Assembly: GCF_036417845.1 (NCBI RefSeq)
Contig: NC_089980.1
Span: forward strand, 57,720,501 to 57,784,500
Length of the DNA: 64,000 bases
Direction of reading: 5' to 3'
Origin: Apteryx mantelli
Lineage: Eukaryota > Chordata > Aves > Apterygiformes > Apterygidae
Under the pieces are notes generated by a model. The model was not told where the DNA came from. It saw nothing but the letters and a program-made list of their open reading frames with translations, and made no database searches. Position 1 is the stretch's first letter; the number at the start of each line of letters is the position of its first letter. Below, piece by piece: positions 48,706 through 60,800 of the stretch. A program made the translations under genes and the position numbers.

Positions 48706-50779
48706 GCCTGCAGGCTTTGGCCTATTGGGAATACATGCTTATCCTCACTACTGGCTGGATGTGGGAATAAGGAGCTGCAGCAGCCTTGCTTCTGTCAGGC
48801 TACCAGATTTGGCAACTCCTAACAGTATCTACCTTATCACTCCATGGTTTGCCCTCTTATGTGTGGATGCCAAAGAGGCACAGCGACACTCCTTGAACAT
48901 CTTTACACCTGTCCACCAGTATACTGCAGGGCTTATCACTGCATCCTTTATGAATAAAAGGTATTAATCAAAAAAGGAGCATTGCAGAAAAATAAATCTG
49001 AAAACTCCATTGTTCTAAATTTATATATATCTACAGCTTGTCAGACTGGCTTTGCTTTTCTTTGCATTAACTATTCACTCTCATTAACTTTGTGGGTTTT
49101 TTTTCTACTTCATTTGAGGAGATCAGGGCCCAGTGGGAGATACTTTGCTTCACTTTCCTGGGTTTTTTTTGTATATGCTTCATCCTATGGTTTCTTTGAT
49201 TGAACTGTCTTACTGGAATTACTGCTTGATGCACTTGTTCCAGGATAGCAGCATGTATCAACCATTCTGCCAACTGTCATTCAAAGCAGCAAAGTGTATG
49301 TTCCTGCCTATGTAAACCGGGCATGATTAATTGATAGTATCATTTTAATTGATGTATGATGCAGCAAATGGAGCCTTTCCTTTTCCTACTGAAAAGGAAA
49401 ATTATTGCATCTTGGTCACATATGCAATTACCCCCTTTCAGTCACAGACTGATTGTAGATTATAAAATCTGGGTAACTTTCAGTGCACATGCTGAAAAAC
49501 AAAAATGACTTACAAAAGCATTACATAGCCATGAAGAGTTGAACTCCATCTATTGTGATCAGTTCCTCAAAGGCCTGTTTTTTGTAGACTGCATTATTTT
49601 GCAACATCAGGGCAACTATTTTGGATTATTTATGCTGATGCAGTTGACTAACTACCCTCCCTTCCACTTTAAACAATACGAGGGCTAGAATGTGGATTTT
49701 CAGTTTGTAGCTTCCATTATAGTGTTTTGAACTGTGCTTACACTGCACAAGTAGGCAAAGTGTTTCCTTCTATAGAGGAATTATGTTTTGCATTATACTG
49801 AACAACTAGACTTTTACGAGAGCTGATCATTTACATGCTAGTGGTGCTTACTATGTGAGGAATGTCACTGAAGCTCTTGAGAAACTTGGAAAGCAAGCAA
49901 ATGGAATAACATGAACAAATGCCTGTATATATACAGCCAAAATGCTCTAATATAATTAACTGAATCAGGGTTAATATATGTTGGAATGAAAACCAGCAAC
50001 CACAAGAATGACATTTTCTTGACAAAAACCCTACTTCTTAAAAAACAGCAATTGAAAAATCCAGGAATACAATCTAATTTGTACTCTGCTGCTATAAGCT
50101 TTGTTCTTACTTACATGTTATCCCATTGACATCTTTGACATCTAACATTCAGCCGAATTCAGTTGAAATTTGAAATCTGCAGGCAAGTATCTAAATCAAA
50201 AAAACATTAGCATTGGAAATTTGTTTTTATAATCACATAACAAACCAAGATGCATTCTTTTGCAGAGTGAATGCTTCTTGCTATCTCCACTAAATGTACA
50301 AGAATCTCATGCAAAATGGCATGCAGTTTCAAGGAGACCATTTTCTTTTTGAAGAAGTGGGAGGTGGGAGATCACTGAAAGGAGCAAACAAGCAAGCTGT
50401 TTAACAGCGAATGGAAACAATGAAATCTGGTATCCTATGGCTTTATGCTATGGGTTGAACTCTGTCGCTTCTCTCTGGGTTAATAAGGATTCTGTTTATG
50501 CTGCATATTTCCCCTCAGTTAGACCATTAATAAGGTCTTTCTCTTCTATCCAGACATGCATGTTTAAAAAAATGAATAGTAGCTTACTAGATTTGTGACC
50601 CTCTCCTCTCTGCCAAATTGGCTGCAATTGCTCAGGAGGTTCAAAAATCATTAGAGGTGGGGTGAAATACAGACAGACACATACATGCAGCATAATCACA
50701 TGGGTTTTGTTTCCCTAGGACCAGGCTTAAATCCATGGAAAAATATGCTCAGCTTTAATCAAAGAGCAAGAACTACAAC
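48706..50779. other. Intergenic DNA, no gene recognised
   Basis: Mostly AT-rich with short open frames (80 codons or fewer), none recognisable. No repeat confidently identified. Confidence 0.5.
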
Positions 50780-51320
50780 TCTGTGACACAGGGCCAGACA
50801 ATCTAAAAAGCCTCAGGGCCACCAAGGGGCCTTACAGGCCCTGAGCATCCTCAGCCGAGGCCTCCCCCCACACCCCTGCCATGGGCCAAGGAGCCCCATT
50901 TCAGCTCAGCCCTGGATCATCATTCCTTGCCTGAGCTACATTGCAGGGTTAGCTGTTTCCCATCCTGTCTCTGGTCCTGCACCCTGAATGGGCCTCTGAC
51001 CTGTGCTGTAGCTCTGTCTCCAGCCCTGTCTTCTGAATGGACCTGTTGGAGATAACCTCTAGCTTTGTCCTGTCTCTGGCCCTGCCTCTTGCTGCTCCTG
51101 ACTGGACTCCTTGGATGGATCCTGGACCTGATTCATCACCTCACCTTGTCTGGGACTCTCCATGGACCCACTGTTACCAGCACCCAGTGCTGCCCACAGT
51201 GTTCAGAGATGGTGGGATGGTGCTCTGGTCAATGAGGGCACTGTCTTGGCCATGGTCACCCTCAGCTTCTGGTTCATCCCCTCTCATAGAGCAGCCCTGC
51301 TCCTGCTGTTTCCTGACAAA
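50780..51320. other. Second GC-rich patch, possible decayed LTR or other repeat
   Basis: About 540 bases of C- and T-rich plus-strand sequence inside AT-rich DNA, with wording such as cctgtctctggccctgcctc and ctggacctgattcatcacct. It resembles the second half of the patch at 45.6-45.8 kb in composition and in short shared words. Plus-strand frames of 98 codons (51,037-51,333) and 78 codons overlap each other and look compositional. Family unknown; the relation between the two patches is an impression that needs alignment. Confidence 0.4.
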
Positions 51321-52348
51321 AAGTTTTCTATAAGAAGACTGCTAGATCTGAGAGATGTTTGTATTGGACTGCCAGTGATTAGGAAATTAGGAAATTAAAC
51401 TGTTAAGACATATTTTAATCACATACTAACTCATCTGCTAGCACATCTTTTGTCTCAGGAAGAAATAAATAATATCTTGTACATGTTACTTTTCAGTCTG
51501 AAGAGCAATGCAGGAAAATAGGGTTCTGTTTCCACAAATAGGAGATGCACAAGACCTTCTGCTCAAGAAACTTCTTAGTACATCTCTAGCGAATGCAGAG
51601 GACAAGCAAACTATGTAAGGGGACAATTTACCACAGACTTGTTATCCCTGACAGATCTTTGTTTTCATTTGCAAGGTACAACCTAAATTTGTTACTGATC
51701 CAATCTAGAACTATCGTTGTGCTATTTATGTTTTGGTAGCAAATCAGCTACTTTGTGTCAACTCCTTGCTCCTTTTTTCTTCTCTCACTCTGACTCTTTG
51801 GAGCAATACTGTATTGCTGCCATATAAGATGAATTCCTCTCAACCTCACTACTAACATGGAGAACACTGTGCTGACTTTAAGGCAATGGATTCCTATTCC
51901 AAATTACAGGAGGACACTATAACCTGAAATAGTGATATATTTGGTATCAGGCGAAGGAAACATCTTTTAATGGTATTCATTTTGTCCCACTAGTGAGGAG
52001 AACTATGTCATTTAAGTTTAAATCCTGTAATGAGACATATAAATGCACCCCGTAGCCTTAGGGCAAGCTCCAACAAAATCAATAGGGCACAGAGGTTCCC
52101 AGAACTACATAGCTTTATACTCCTGACCAGTCCCATATTATCACCTTCATCACCTGCTTTTCTCCTCAGAAATCCTGTTCAATTGCTAATCTAAGGGGTA
52201 CAGCAGTATACACGTGCCTGTTCAGTTCTGTCAGAGAGCTGAATTGTTTTTATTGCTTTCCTCTTGATTGTCTTGCCTGACAGTATACATTTCTCTGAAG
52301 GACTTAAGTCTTTATAGTGGGAGCAATTATTCCTCTAGGGGTGTATTA

Positions 52349-52385
<37 letters not shown>

Positions 52386-55300
52386 GTGATAGGGTACACA
52401 ACCATACGCGTTGACAGAGAAACATTTCTGGTAGATGACACACTGTGCTGGTACAGACACAGAACTAAGTTCTTTGAGGGCTGATCTCTGTTTACAAAAG
52501 CAAATCCAATTTCATAAATATTCTGTCACTTCCATATAGAAGTGTTTATAATAATTGACATAATTTATTTTTTCTGTCTCTACTTTCAGGAGATATTTTC
52601 AGGAATTTCTTCTGTCTGAGAACACAACAAATGGTGGAACACAAAGGATTTCTGCTTCATGAACCACAAGGAAAAGACCTACAGACAACTTTTATACAAA
52701 TCACTGATACCGAAAGTACTGCAGTTTTCATCTAGAGGAGACCCTGCATGTACCTAATGGCTAATCTCTCTGAGAAGTTTAAGATTAAAGATTGACAGGC
52801 TGTAGACACTGAGTGCTTACTCTCAGACACCTGCTGACTCAGTGATTACTCCATGGGAAAATACAGTCAGCCAGAAGGATACTATTGCAAATATTATTAG
52901 ATGCCTAGTGACATATAGCTAGATGCTATTTGTGAGCAAGAGTATTCTTTGCAAGTGAGAACAATGACAAAATAAAGGATACTTGGAACTCTCTAAAATT
53001 AAATCTCTTAAAAAAGAAAGTGTACTTCTCTATCCTGACACAAGCAAAGTGCTGTAGAAACTCAGAGTATCATGGATAAAAAAGACAAGTTCAGCTGGAG
53101 AGAAAAGAAAGGGTTTCAACCTAACCTTTCTCTCTTCCATGACAAAGGAAACCTGACACCTGAAAAACTAAGGACCAGGACTGTAACAATGTGCTGAGCC
53201 TTCCTTGAAGCAGAGTGCTGCAATGTAAATTACTGCTCAGTTGAGGGTGCAGGTCAGAGATGGTAGATTACTCCCTCATTCCTTCCAGCTCCTCCTCTAG
53301 GGAATACCATAAATATCATAAATGACCTCTTTTCTTCGCCACTGGTCTGGAAACTTGCAGTTAATTAATTTTCCCCCATTCAACATAAAGGTTTAGGACT
53401 CTATCCAAGTTTTTTTTCCAGTGAACATCCAGCAATAAATGGAAGCTTCCCCAAGCTTAGCAAACAGTTTATAACAATGATTGGCAGCTCTTTCCAAGGT
53501 CACTACAGGTCACTCAAAACTGAGATTCACAGCTTACCACTTGTACTCCAGGGGCCTTTTCCAGGCACCAGACTTCTTTCATAGCCTTGCCCAACCACAC
53601 AGTTCAATTCAACATGAATTGAATTTAACTGACCCTCACCTAAGTGGAGAGACTGGCACAGATCAAAAACAGAGTCTAGGTAATTGGACAGAAAAATTGT
53701 TCAAGCTAGCAACCTCTTCCACCTTTTAGGAATAAATGACTATTGATAAAGCTACCCATACTGAAAAAGGAAGAGCCAGGTTTTTCTCTCCTCATCCCAA
53801 AAGGAGTAAAACTCACATTGCCCATTTTCTTTTAGAGTTACTTACACTGCTGCAGTATGTGTTGTTTCTGCTATTCTGGCCCATCTCTAGGCAAGAATGC
53901 AAAAATCCCATGATCAGGAGAGCAAGCAGGCTGAATAGTGGTTACAGTGTACACAGAAGATGACTTGGATTATGGCTCATGCTTCTTGAACTACCTATGT
54001 GTCAGTCATTGAATTATAGACTAAATACATCAGAAATAATCTTTAGAGCAAAGGGAGCAAATTTAAATCTTTGAGGAATATTTATAGAACTTCAAATTGA
54101 TTTAGCAAATATAAGGTCCCTTCAACAGCAAAACTCTGCAAAAGCAAAACTGGCATAACTGCTTCCTTTTTTTGGCACATTTGTATGACTTTGAGCTAGA
54201 CAGAGCACCCGGATAGAGAGAACATTTTATGGTACTAATTACAGTGGAAAACTAGGTGGAATGCTGACTTAATTTATGCCCTGCTGTTGCAAGCGCTTTA
54301 CTCACACATTTGTTTGCAAGACCAAGGTATTAGCCACACAGTGAAACAACTGTCAAGAGTACCTGAAGACAAGATGAAATGGTTCTGAGAGTATGGTACA
54401 AGAAATCAGGGGTTCTGTCAAACAGTAGTGATAGGCCTAAAACTCCCCACAGGCAATTCTGAAAATGAAAAGTTGATTTATAAAACCTAGTAAAACTGTA
54501 TGTTGAATAAAACAACATTGTCTGGGTCTCTTTATGTGGCCTGCCTGGGCAACAAGCCAATAGTCTGAAATAGTTTAATATTATACAAAAAAACTACCTG
54601 TAAAATCAATCACAATAAGTTCTGCATTGGAAGTTCAGGGCAAGGGTGAGGTAGGCAGTTATAAAGTGCTGTTCTTTTGTTAACAGTCTAGTAAATATGC
54701 AGTTCTTTTCTGCAGTTCTTTCTTTAGATTAACAATGCCTGACAAACACCTGTAGGAATAAGTTAACATCACAACAGTTTTATCGCTCCTGAAAAAAGTA
54801 AAGTACTTGACAGTAAACTATGAAAATTCACTTTTCATTTTTGGAAGACATGGGAAGCTGTCTTTGTTCCCCCCTTTTCCCCCTCCCCCCCCCAGATGCA
54901 TGTCAGAGTTGTCAAGCTTTTTTTAATTAAGTATTTGAGCATTAAATATGTTCAATATTACTCACGTGGAATGAGGAATAAAGGGCATTTTGTTTAAGAG
55001 AAAGATAAATTACCTAAATGTGGTCATCAGTGAAAGCAGTAGAATAGGCAAACAAGACTTCTAAGTTATGCTCTCCCCTCTGAAATGGACTTTGGCCAGA
55101 TCCAATAAAGTAGTTAGGACAAATAGAAGTACAAATGTTCTGAACTGTAATCCAAACAATCCCTGCTCTGCTTGTAAATAACACCTAAATTTTGCTTCTG
55201 ACCATGCCCCAAATTTTACATAAAACAGAAGTGTATTGATCATTCCTAATTACATCCAGTGACTATACAGTGCTGTCACAGGGGCAGAAACTAGGTCTAT

Positions 55301-55699
55301 CCTCTCCTACGACAGCATCCTAACCATGCTGTGTCTGGCCCAATCAGCTTGAGTTTGTGGCTGTATCATATCTCAGCCTTAATAGGAAAAGCCTGTAGAT
55401 TTGGTTATAAGGGTACTCTCCTGGCAGATGGACAATATGCATTTCTACTCCCTCAACTCAAGGTTGCATAATTCCTAGTGATTAAATGGTAGCCTATGAC
55501 ATAAAGAGGTGCTTCACCTGCAATTATAGTGCAGTTGTAAAAGGTTTCAGTTTATAAAGCCCAGCTGAAACCACCCTGAGAGCAGTGCATCAGACCTAGA
55601 GGTGAGGGAGGTTTTCTAAGCATCCTCCTCACACATTTCCTATTGGCAAGCTCCACGGGTTCTGGTCACCTCTGCAAGACACCTTCCTTTCCCTCCATA
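51321..55699. other. Intergenic DNA, no gene recognised
   Basis: AT-rich sequence with only short frames (82 codons or fewer). It contains the (GT)16 microsatellite at 52,351-52,382 and a pyrimidine tract at about 54,867-54,893. Nothing else identified. Confidence 0.55.
52351..52382. repeat. (GT)16 microsatellite
   Basis: Sixteen uninterrupted GT units. The length is in the range that is usually polymorphic in vertebrates, so this would be expected to vary between individuals. Confidence 0.95.
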
Positions 55700-55935
55700 C
55701 TGTCTTGGGATGCTAGGCACCAGGTCTGGGTTCTGCATGCCACTTTAGGGACCAAACGCCTAATTTTTAACCCCATCTCTTACCATCCCTTTGTTGCAGT
55801 TTCTCCTTCTGAAAGTGGGGGTGATAATTCTTACCTAACAAAAGTGCTGACCCTTGTGTAACTGGAGCCTAAAAGAGACTTTTGCTTTCCTCAGCAACAA
55901 GAAGTGCGGTAGTACAAAGTACTCTTATTATGCAG
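55700..55935 (+). repeat. MIR/CORE-SINE-like fossil
   Basis: The stretch gcagtttctccttctgaaag then tgggggtgataattcttacc at about 55,796-55,836 closely follows the 'cagtttcctcatctgtaaaatggggataataatacctacc' part of amniote MIR/CORE-SINEs. Further right, gtagtacaaagtactcttat at about 55,909-55,928 resembles the 'gtgcaaagtattattatt' 3' end of the reptilian form. The order and spacing of the two matches are right for one element. The part before 55,790 is weaker. Confidence 0.5.
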
Positions 55936-56886
55936 TGAAATAGCTGATTGCATCTCTCACACTTTTAGATGACCCAATGTTCTACACAGCCCCCATTCTT
56001 GGGCTGACCTCAAAGAAAATACTGTACATTTAAAAGATGCAGAATCACTAAATAAAGGGTTGCTCATCCTGTTAAAAGTAAAAAACAATATAAGGAAGAA
56101 TGGCCATGCATGATGTACACATCAAAAATATATTTTTTTGATTTATGGAAATACCTGTCTACTGTGATGTACTCTCCTCTTGCTGATCTACACATTTCTT
56201 GGGGCTGAAAGAGGATACTCTCATTACCTTTGTGAAAATGATGAATAACCCTTATATTCCTGAGAACATATTGAAAATAAAGGCAAGACAGAAAGACACA
56301 CTGAACTTGAAGAGAACCATTTAGTGAAAGTAACCAACAAGCAGAGGACATATCCTTTTCATAGTTCAGTATTTTGGATAATCGTTTTGGTGCTTAAGAA
56401 AAGGAAGGATGGGTATACCTTGGTGGCTTGACACAGCCTCGCCCAGAGTTCTGCCAATACATCTCAGCCCTCAGTACAAAAATCCTTTTTCCTGCGCTTG
56501 TACAAATCTCTGTCCCCTGAGTCTAAGCAAATAATGAGGCCAAACGCACATGGTGTTTTGGGATGTGGACAGATGTCTGTCAGAGCCTTTGTTAAACTTG
56601 CCAAACATTTTCATTTGTGACCCAGTTCACTCAGCTTTGTAAGAACCCAGCATATTAACTCTCTGGTTACCCTTCATTTGTTATCTGCATCGAGAAATCA
56701 GACGATTCAGTTGGCTTCTAATTGACTGGTTTGCTGCGTCCTGGATCGTGTTGTTTACTGCAACGGATACAAGCTCTAGGGAGAGCTTTTACTAACATAC
56801 TCAACAATTAAATAGGTCAAGCTGACTGGAAAAAGAAAAGGTGACCCACACTGAGGAAATTAATTTGTTTTTCCCTTCTTTTCCCG

Positions 56887-56900
56887 CCCCCCCCCCCCCC
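56887..56900. repeat. Poly-C run (14)
   Basis: Fourteen C in a row just left of the CpG island. Long C-runs are also places where assemblies and reads go wrong, so the exact count is not dependable. Confidence 0.85.
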
Positions 56901-56919
56901 AATCCCAAACCTTAAATAA

Positions 56920-57860
56920 CGGCCGTCTTTGGGGAACTAACATGGCAGCACTTTAACACCGCGCAGCTCCTCCCGGGTGACCTGGCGCGGGGCCAAGGTG
57001 ACACCCTGCACAGCAGCCGTGACACCTGCGTCCCAACTGGGGACACCCCGGCCCACCCGGCCAGTCCTGCCCCTCGGGGACAGGCTCGGTAAGCCCTATC
57101 CCGGATTTTGGGGATATTCCCACTGAAACCAAGGACTCTGGGCTTTCTGGCTTGTCTCAGCAGCTACACGGGCGGGAAATGGGCACTTTTTTTTTTTTTA
57201 AGGCAAACCGACTTCCTCGTACAGCGACTCGCCCGAGCGCTGCGACCGGACGGTTAAAATCTCAAGCCGTCCGTTACGGTTTAAACCACGGAGCCACCCC
57301 TAACCGCAGTCGCCTTCCCTGCGTGCGGCCATTTCGGGCACCGTCCAGACAGCGGGAAGGGCCCGAGGGGGCCGCGCTAAGGCGCCCCGGGCCGGGAGCG
57401 AGGTCCGGGGCCGCCCAACACCACCCCGGGCACGGGCGGCGGCGCCGCGGGGCCGGCCGGGGCCGGGGCGGAGCGGAGCGGAGCGAGGGCGGTGTTGCGG
57501 CGCGGCACTGCCGGGGGGCGGGGAGCGGGCCGCGGCGGCCGCCATGTCCAAGCACGTTTTCCTCACGGGACCCCCAGGTAACGGAGCAGCCCCGGTGCGG
57601 GGCGGCGCGAGGGCGCAGCGGGGAGGCCGCCGGCGGCAGCCGCCCCCGGCTGGGCCCTGGCTGCGGGGGCGCGGGGCTGCGGCCCGCTGCCAGTGTCGCC
57701 GCTCCCTCCCCGCTTGTCACCGCTTGGGCCGGAGCTGCTGGGTTCCCTGGCGTCTTCACACTCGTGGCCCGTCTCTGGCCTTGGCTCAGTCCCCTGTGCT
57801 GCACGTTTCCGGGTGCTACTGCTTTGTCCCTGCATCCTGCCCCGCGCTGGTGGGGTGGGA
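56920..57860 (+). promoter_or_regulatory. CpG island promoter of NTPCR
   Basis: G+C and CpG rise sharply here and peak at about 57,300-57,560. GC-box-like sites are visible at about 57,463-57,473 and 57,513-57,524, and a YY1-like CGGCCATTT at 57,326-57,334. There is no TATA box at a fitting distance, as expected for a broadly expressed gene with dispersed starts. The start codon at 57,544 lies inside the island in a strong context (GCCGCCATG), so the 5' UTR is within this block. The island continues into intron 1. A divergent transcript could start here too, but nothing to the left shows a coding exon. Confidence 0.8.
57544..57577 (+). CDS. NTPCR: NTPCR coding exon 1 (34 coding bases)
   Basis: ATG at 57,544 in a GCCGCCATG context, ending CCCCCAG before the donor GTAACG at 57,578. 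It codes for 11 residues plus the first base of Gly12, so intron 1 is phase 1 and splits the P-loop (GPPG-IGKT). The 5' UTR part of the exon lies to the left, inside the CpG island, with an unknown start. Confidence 0.95.
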
Positions 57861-60800
57861 AAAATCCCTGGGTGACAAATCCCCCTTCAGTTAAACTGTA
57901 GTCATTAATAATTTTCTTAGGGCTCGTTCTCTCTGTGCCTTAATTGTAATGATTTAGCACTTCCAGCCTACCTAGCACACAGTTACGGGGGGGAGGGGGG
58001 GTAATAAGTATCGCGGGCGGGCCGGCCTTGGTTTGGAGGGAGGGAGTCGTTTATCACGGTGGAATAATCTAATTATTGTGGAGGTCGCATAGGGGATAGC
58101 GTTGAGCTATAAGGTTAATAAATAAACCAGCTATTGTGATCGCAAAGCTTGCTATAGAACTCTGGAAATAAAGCAGTGGGCCTACTTCTCCTTTTTGCGA
58201 ACCTTTTGCAGATATTTGTCTTGTCTGGAATTCACTTAAAGTGCTCCAAGGTTCATATAGTGGTATATTACTCATGCACTTTTTTTTTTTTTTTTTTTTT
58301 GCATCCACTTGAATAAAGGCAGTTGACTGGGGAACACAGAGGTTAGGCCTGCTTAGGCCTCATCTATGTTCATTTAACTGAAATTGAATGCACTGTTTTA
58401 ATTAGATACATGTTCAATTTTAAGTCTTCTTAAACTTAGTTTGAATGACTTTAACTTATTTTGGCAATGTATTGAATGAAGGTAACCAAATTAGAGATAT
58501 CAAATCTACTTAGCTGAATTAGTATAAATTCCCTTGTAGGGACAAGGCAGTGGAAAGATTGTAGGTAGTGATGGTGCCACATTTGTCATTTATTGTTGTC
58601 CAGACAGCAGGAATCCCTGTGGCTTCAGTTATGAAAAGTTTGCTTAACAGTTTGACTAGATGCCCTTGAAGCCACAGAAGATTTTACCATTGATACTGAC
58701 TTTTAAGAAAATAGTTCCTAAAACAGTTTAAAACCTGAGAGAGAAATGAGGTATATACATCTTCTTGAAAAAGATTTCTGTCAGCCTCTTTAGGCATCTT
58801 ACATTTGGCCTATACTCCTTGACTCCAGGAATTTAAGGCTGTGTTCTGCTGGGTATTTTCTGTCTTCTAAGGCTGATTTTTTTATTTTTATTTTTTGACA
58901 AGAATGAAATCAATGAATTGATAATTTTGGATTTTGTGAGAGGAGATAAAGTTGAGCTTAAAAGGAGATTGTTAAGGAATGTGCTTGTACAATGGCAAAG
59001 GAAAGAATTAGCTCCTTTGTGGGAAAAGAGAAAGTGTTTGGAAGGTGGCCAGCATTCACATAGTAGAAGGTATATCAAACAAATGTCAAAGGAGGCATCA
59101 GATAGGAAGGACTTTAAGGATCTGTCTTAGGGTAGGAGAATGGATTACAGGATCATAGGGTAGTTCATGTGGGATGGGACATCAGGAGGTCTAAAGCAGG
59201 GTCAGCTGTGAGGTCAGGCCAGGTTGCTCAGGGCTTCATCTAGCCTGGTCTTGAAAACCTCCGAGCATGGAGACTGCACCACCTCTCTAGGCCACTTGTT
59301 CTCGTGCTGGATTGTCCTCATACTGAATCAGGTTTTCCATACGTCTAGTCAAAACCTTTCTTGTTTCAATTATCATATGTTAGAAGCCTGTTCCTGTTGT
59401 TGGGGGAAAAAAAAAATATATATATATATATATTTGCCATGTAGGACCAAATATCTTGAGAGTATTGAGTTCTTTTGATTTTTAGGACGTCAGTAGCAGT
59501 TGAATGTGCTTAATGCCTTTGGAAGGTAGGCTCCTTGTAGTTGCGGTCAGTTTTGACCTAATGATCTAAAAAGGGAATGAATTCAGCTGTGCTCTTTAGC
59601 AGTAATGAATAGTGGTGATAGAAAGGGAGGCCCATCATTAACTTCCAGCTAGCTTGGATATCAGTTGTATAACTGCTTGGCTCTTAAGCTAGGCTAATTG
59701 TTCTTGTTCTTGCCTGCACTGGGGCAGGCTTTGTAGCCTGCCTGGAGCTCAGCACTATCTAAGCAAACAAGTTCACTGCTGGCCTGGGATGTTTGTACCA
59801 TTCTCTTGTGACTTTGCTGTAGGCATACTTCTTAAAAGTTAATAAATTGTTACGGTGTTAGTAGAAAATGCATTTTTATAGATGCTTTTGTTCTTTCCTT
59901 TCTTACCATTTAAAGAATTTGCAGACTTAGAAAGTAATCCACGTTTCTGCTAAATCATTGGCATGGTTTTTAAAAATGAACTTTTAGTGTAAAAGAAGTT
60001 TAATACTGTGTGCTTTTTGCTTTCTCTTTATTTTTAGGGATTGGAAAGACTACTTTGATCCGGAAAGTCACTCAAGCTCTAAAATCCACAGGGGTTCCCA
60101 TTGATGGATTTTACACAGAAGAAGTCCGAGAAGATGGCAGGAGAACAGGATTTGATGTTGTCGCTCTCTCTGGAAAACGAGGACCTTTATCTAGAGTCAG
60201 GTACTGATGTTTTAATTGCTATAAGGGGGTTGTTGTTTTAGGCTTGTCCTCCAGTTTGTCAGCTTGTTAAATGTTCCTCCATAAGGTGATATCTAGCACA
60301 CTTAAAGCTTTCGTGGTCAGGTTCTTTGTTCAGTTCTCGTGCTCTGGTTAATGTCTGTACTGTATGTGTAAACACTTGCTCTGTTGCACAGTGAAACACT
60401 GGAAATGTGCTGGAGGGTGTTCTCCCTTGCTGTGTGTTTTACACATGATACACGGGAAGCATTGCAGAGCCCTTGTTCTTATACAGGCTGTTGGCTCTTA
60501 TAGAGTCAAGTCTCTTTAGGACACAGTGACTAGCTTGTAGTAGGCAGGATTGTTTCTTAAAAAAAAAAAAAGCTGGGAGGAAAATTACTTGTTTCCATTA
60601 GCTAATGTAAGGGGACAGAAGCTGAAAATCAAGGGAAGTTTCATATAACATTATTTTAATGAGCCACTGTCTGGCCCACAAATCCCACAAGTGAGTTTTA
60701 AGCAAATGAGGGTTTTAGAGCCCTACTAAGAGATCTAAACTGCAGAGGGGCTCACAGTCGTTCCTGATTCTGTTGACTTAGCTTTCCATGCTTCCTACAA

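Larger units (their letters stand above)
57578..60037 (+). other. NTPCR intron 1 (2,460 bases)
   Basis: GT at 57,578-57,579 and AG at 60,036-60,037 after a T-rich tract (ctctttatttttag). The first 280 bases are still CpG island. It holds a G-run near 57,986-58,001, T21 at 58,280-58,300, a CR1 fragment at about 59,149-59,405 and an (AT)n run at 59,406-59,434. The open frames over the island, up to 249 codons, are compositional shadows. Confidence 0.9.

Noticed and set aside
57152..57901. 249-codon frame across the CpG island, and a 176-codon frame on the other strand
   Set aside because: CpG islands lack stop codons by composition. The frame runs across the true NTPCR start and splice donor in another phase.
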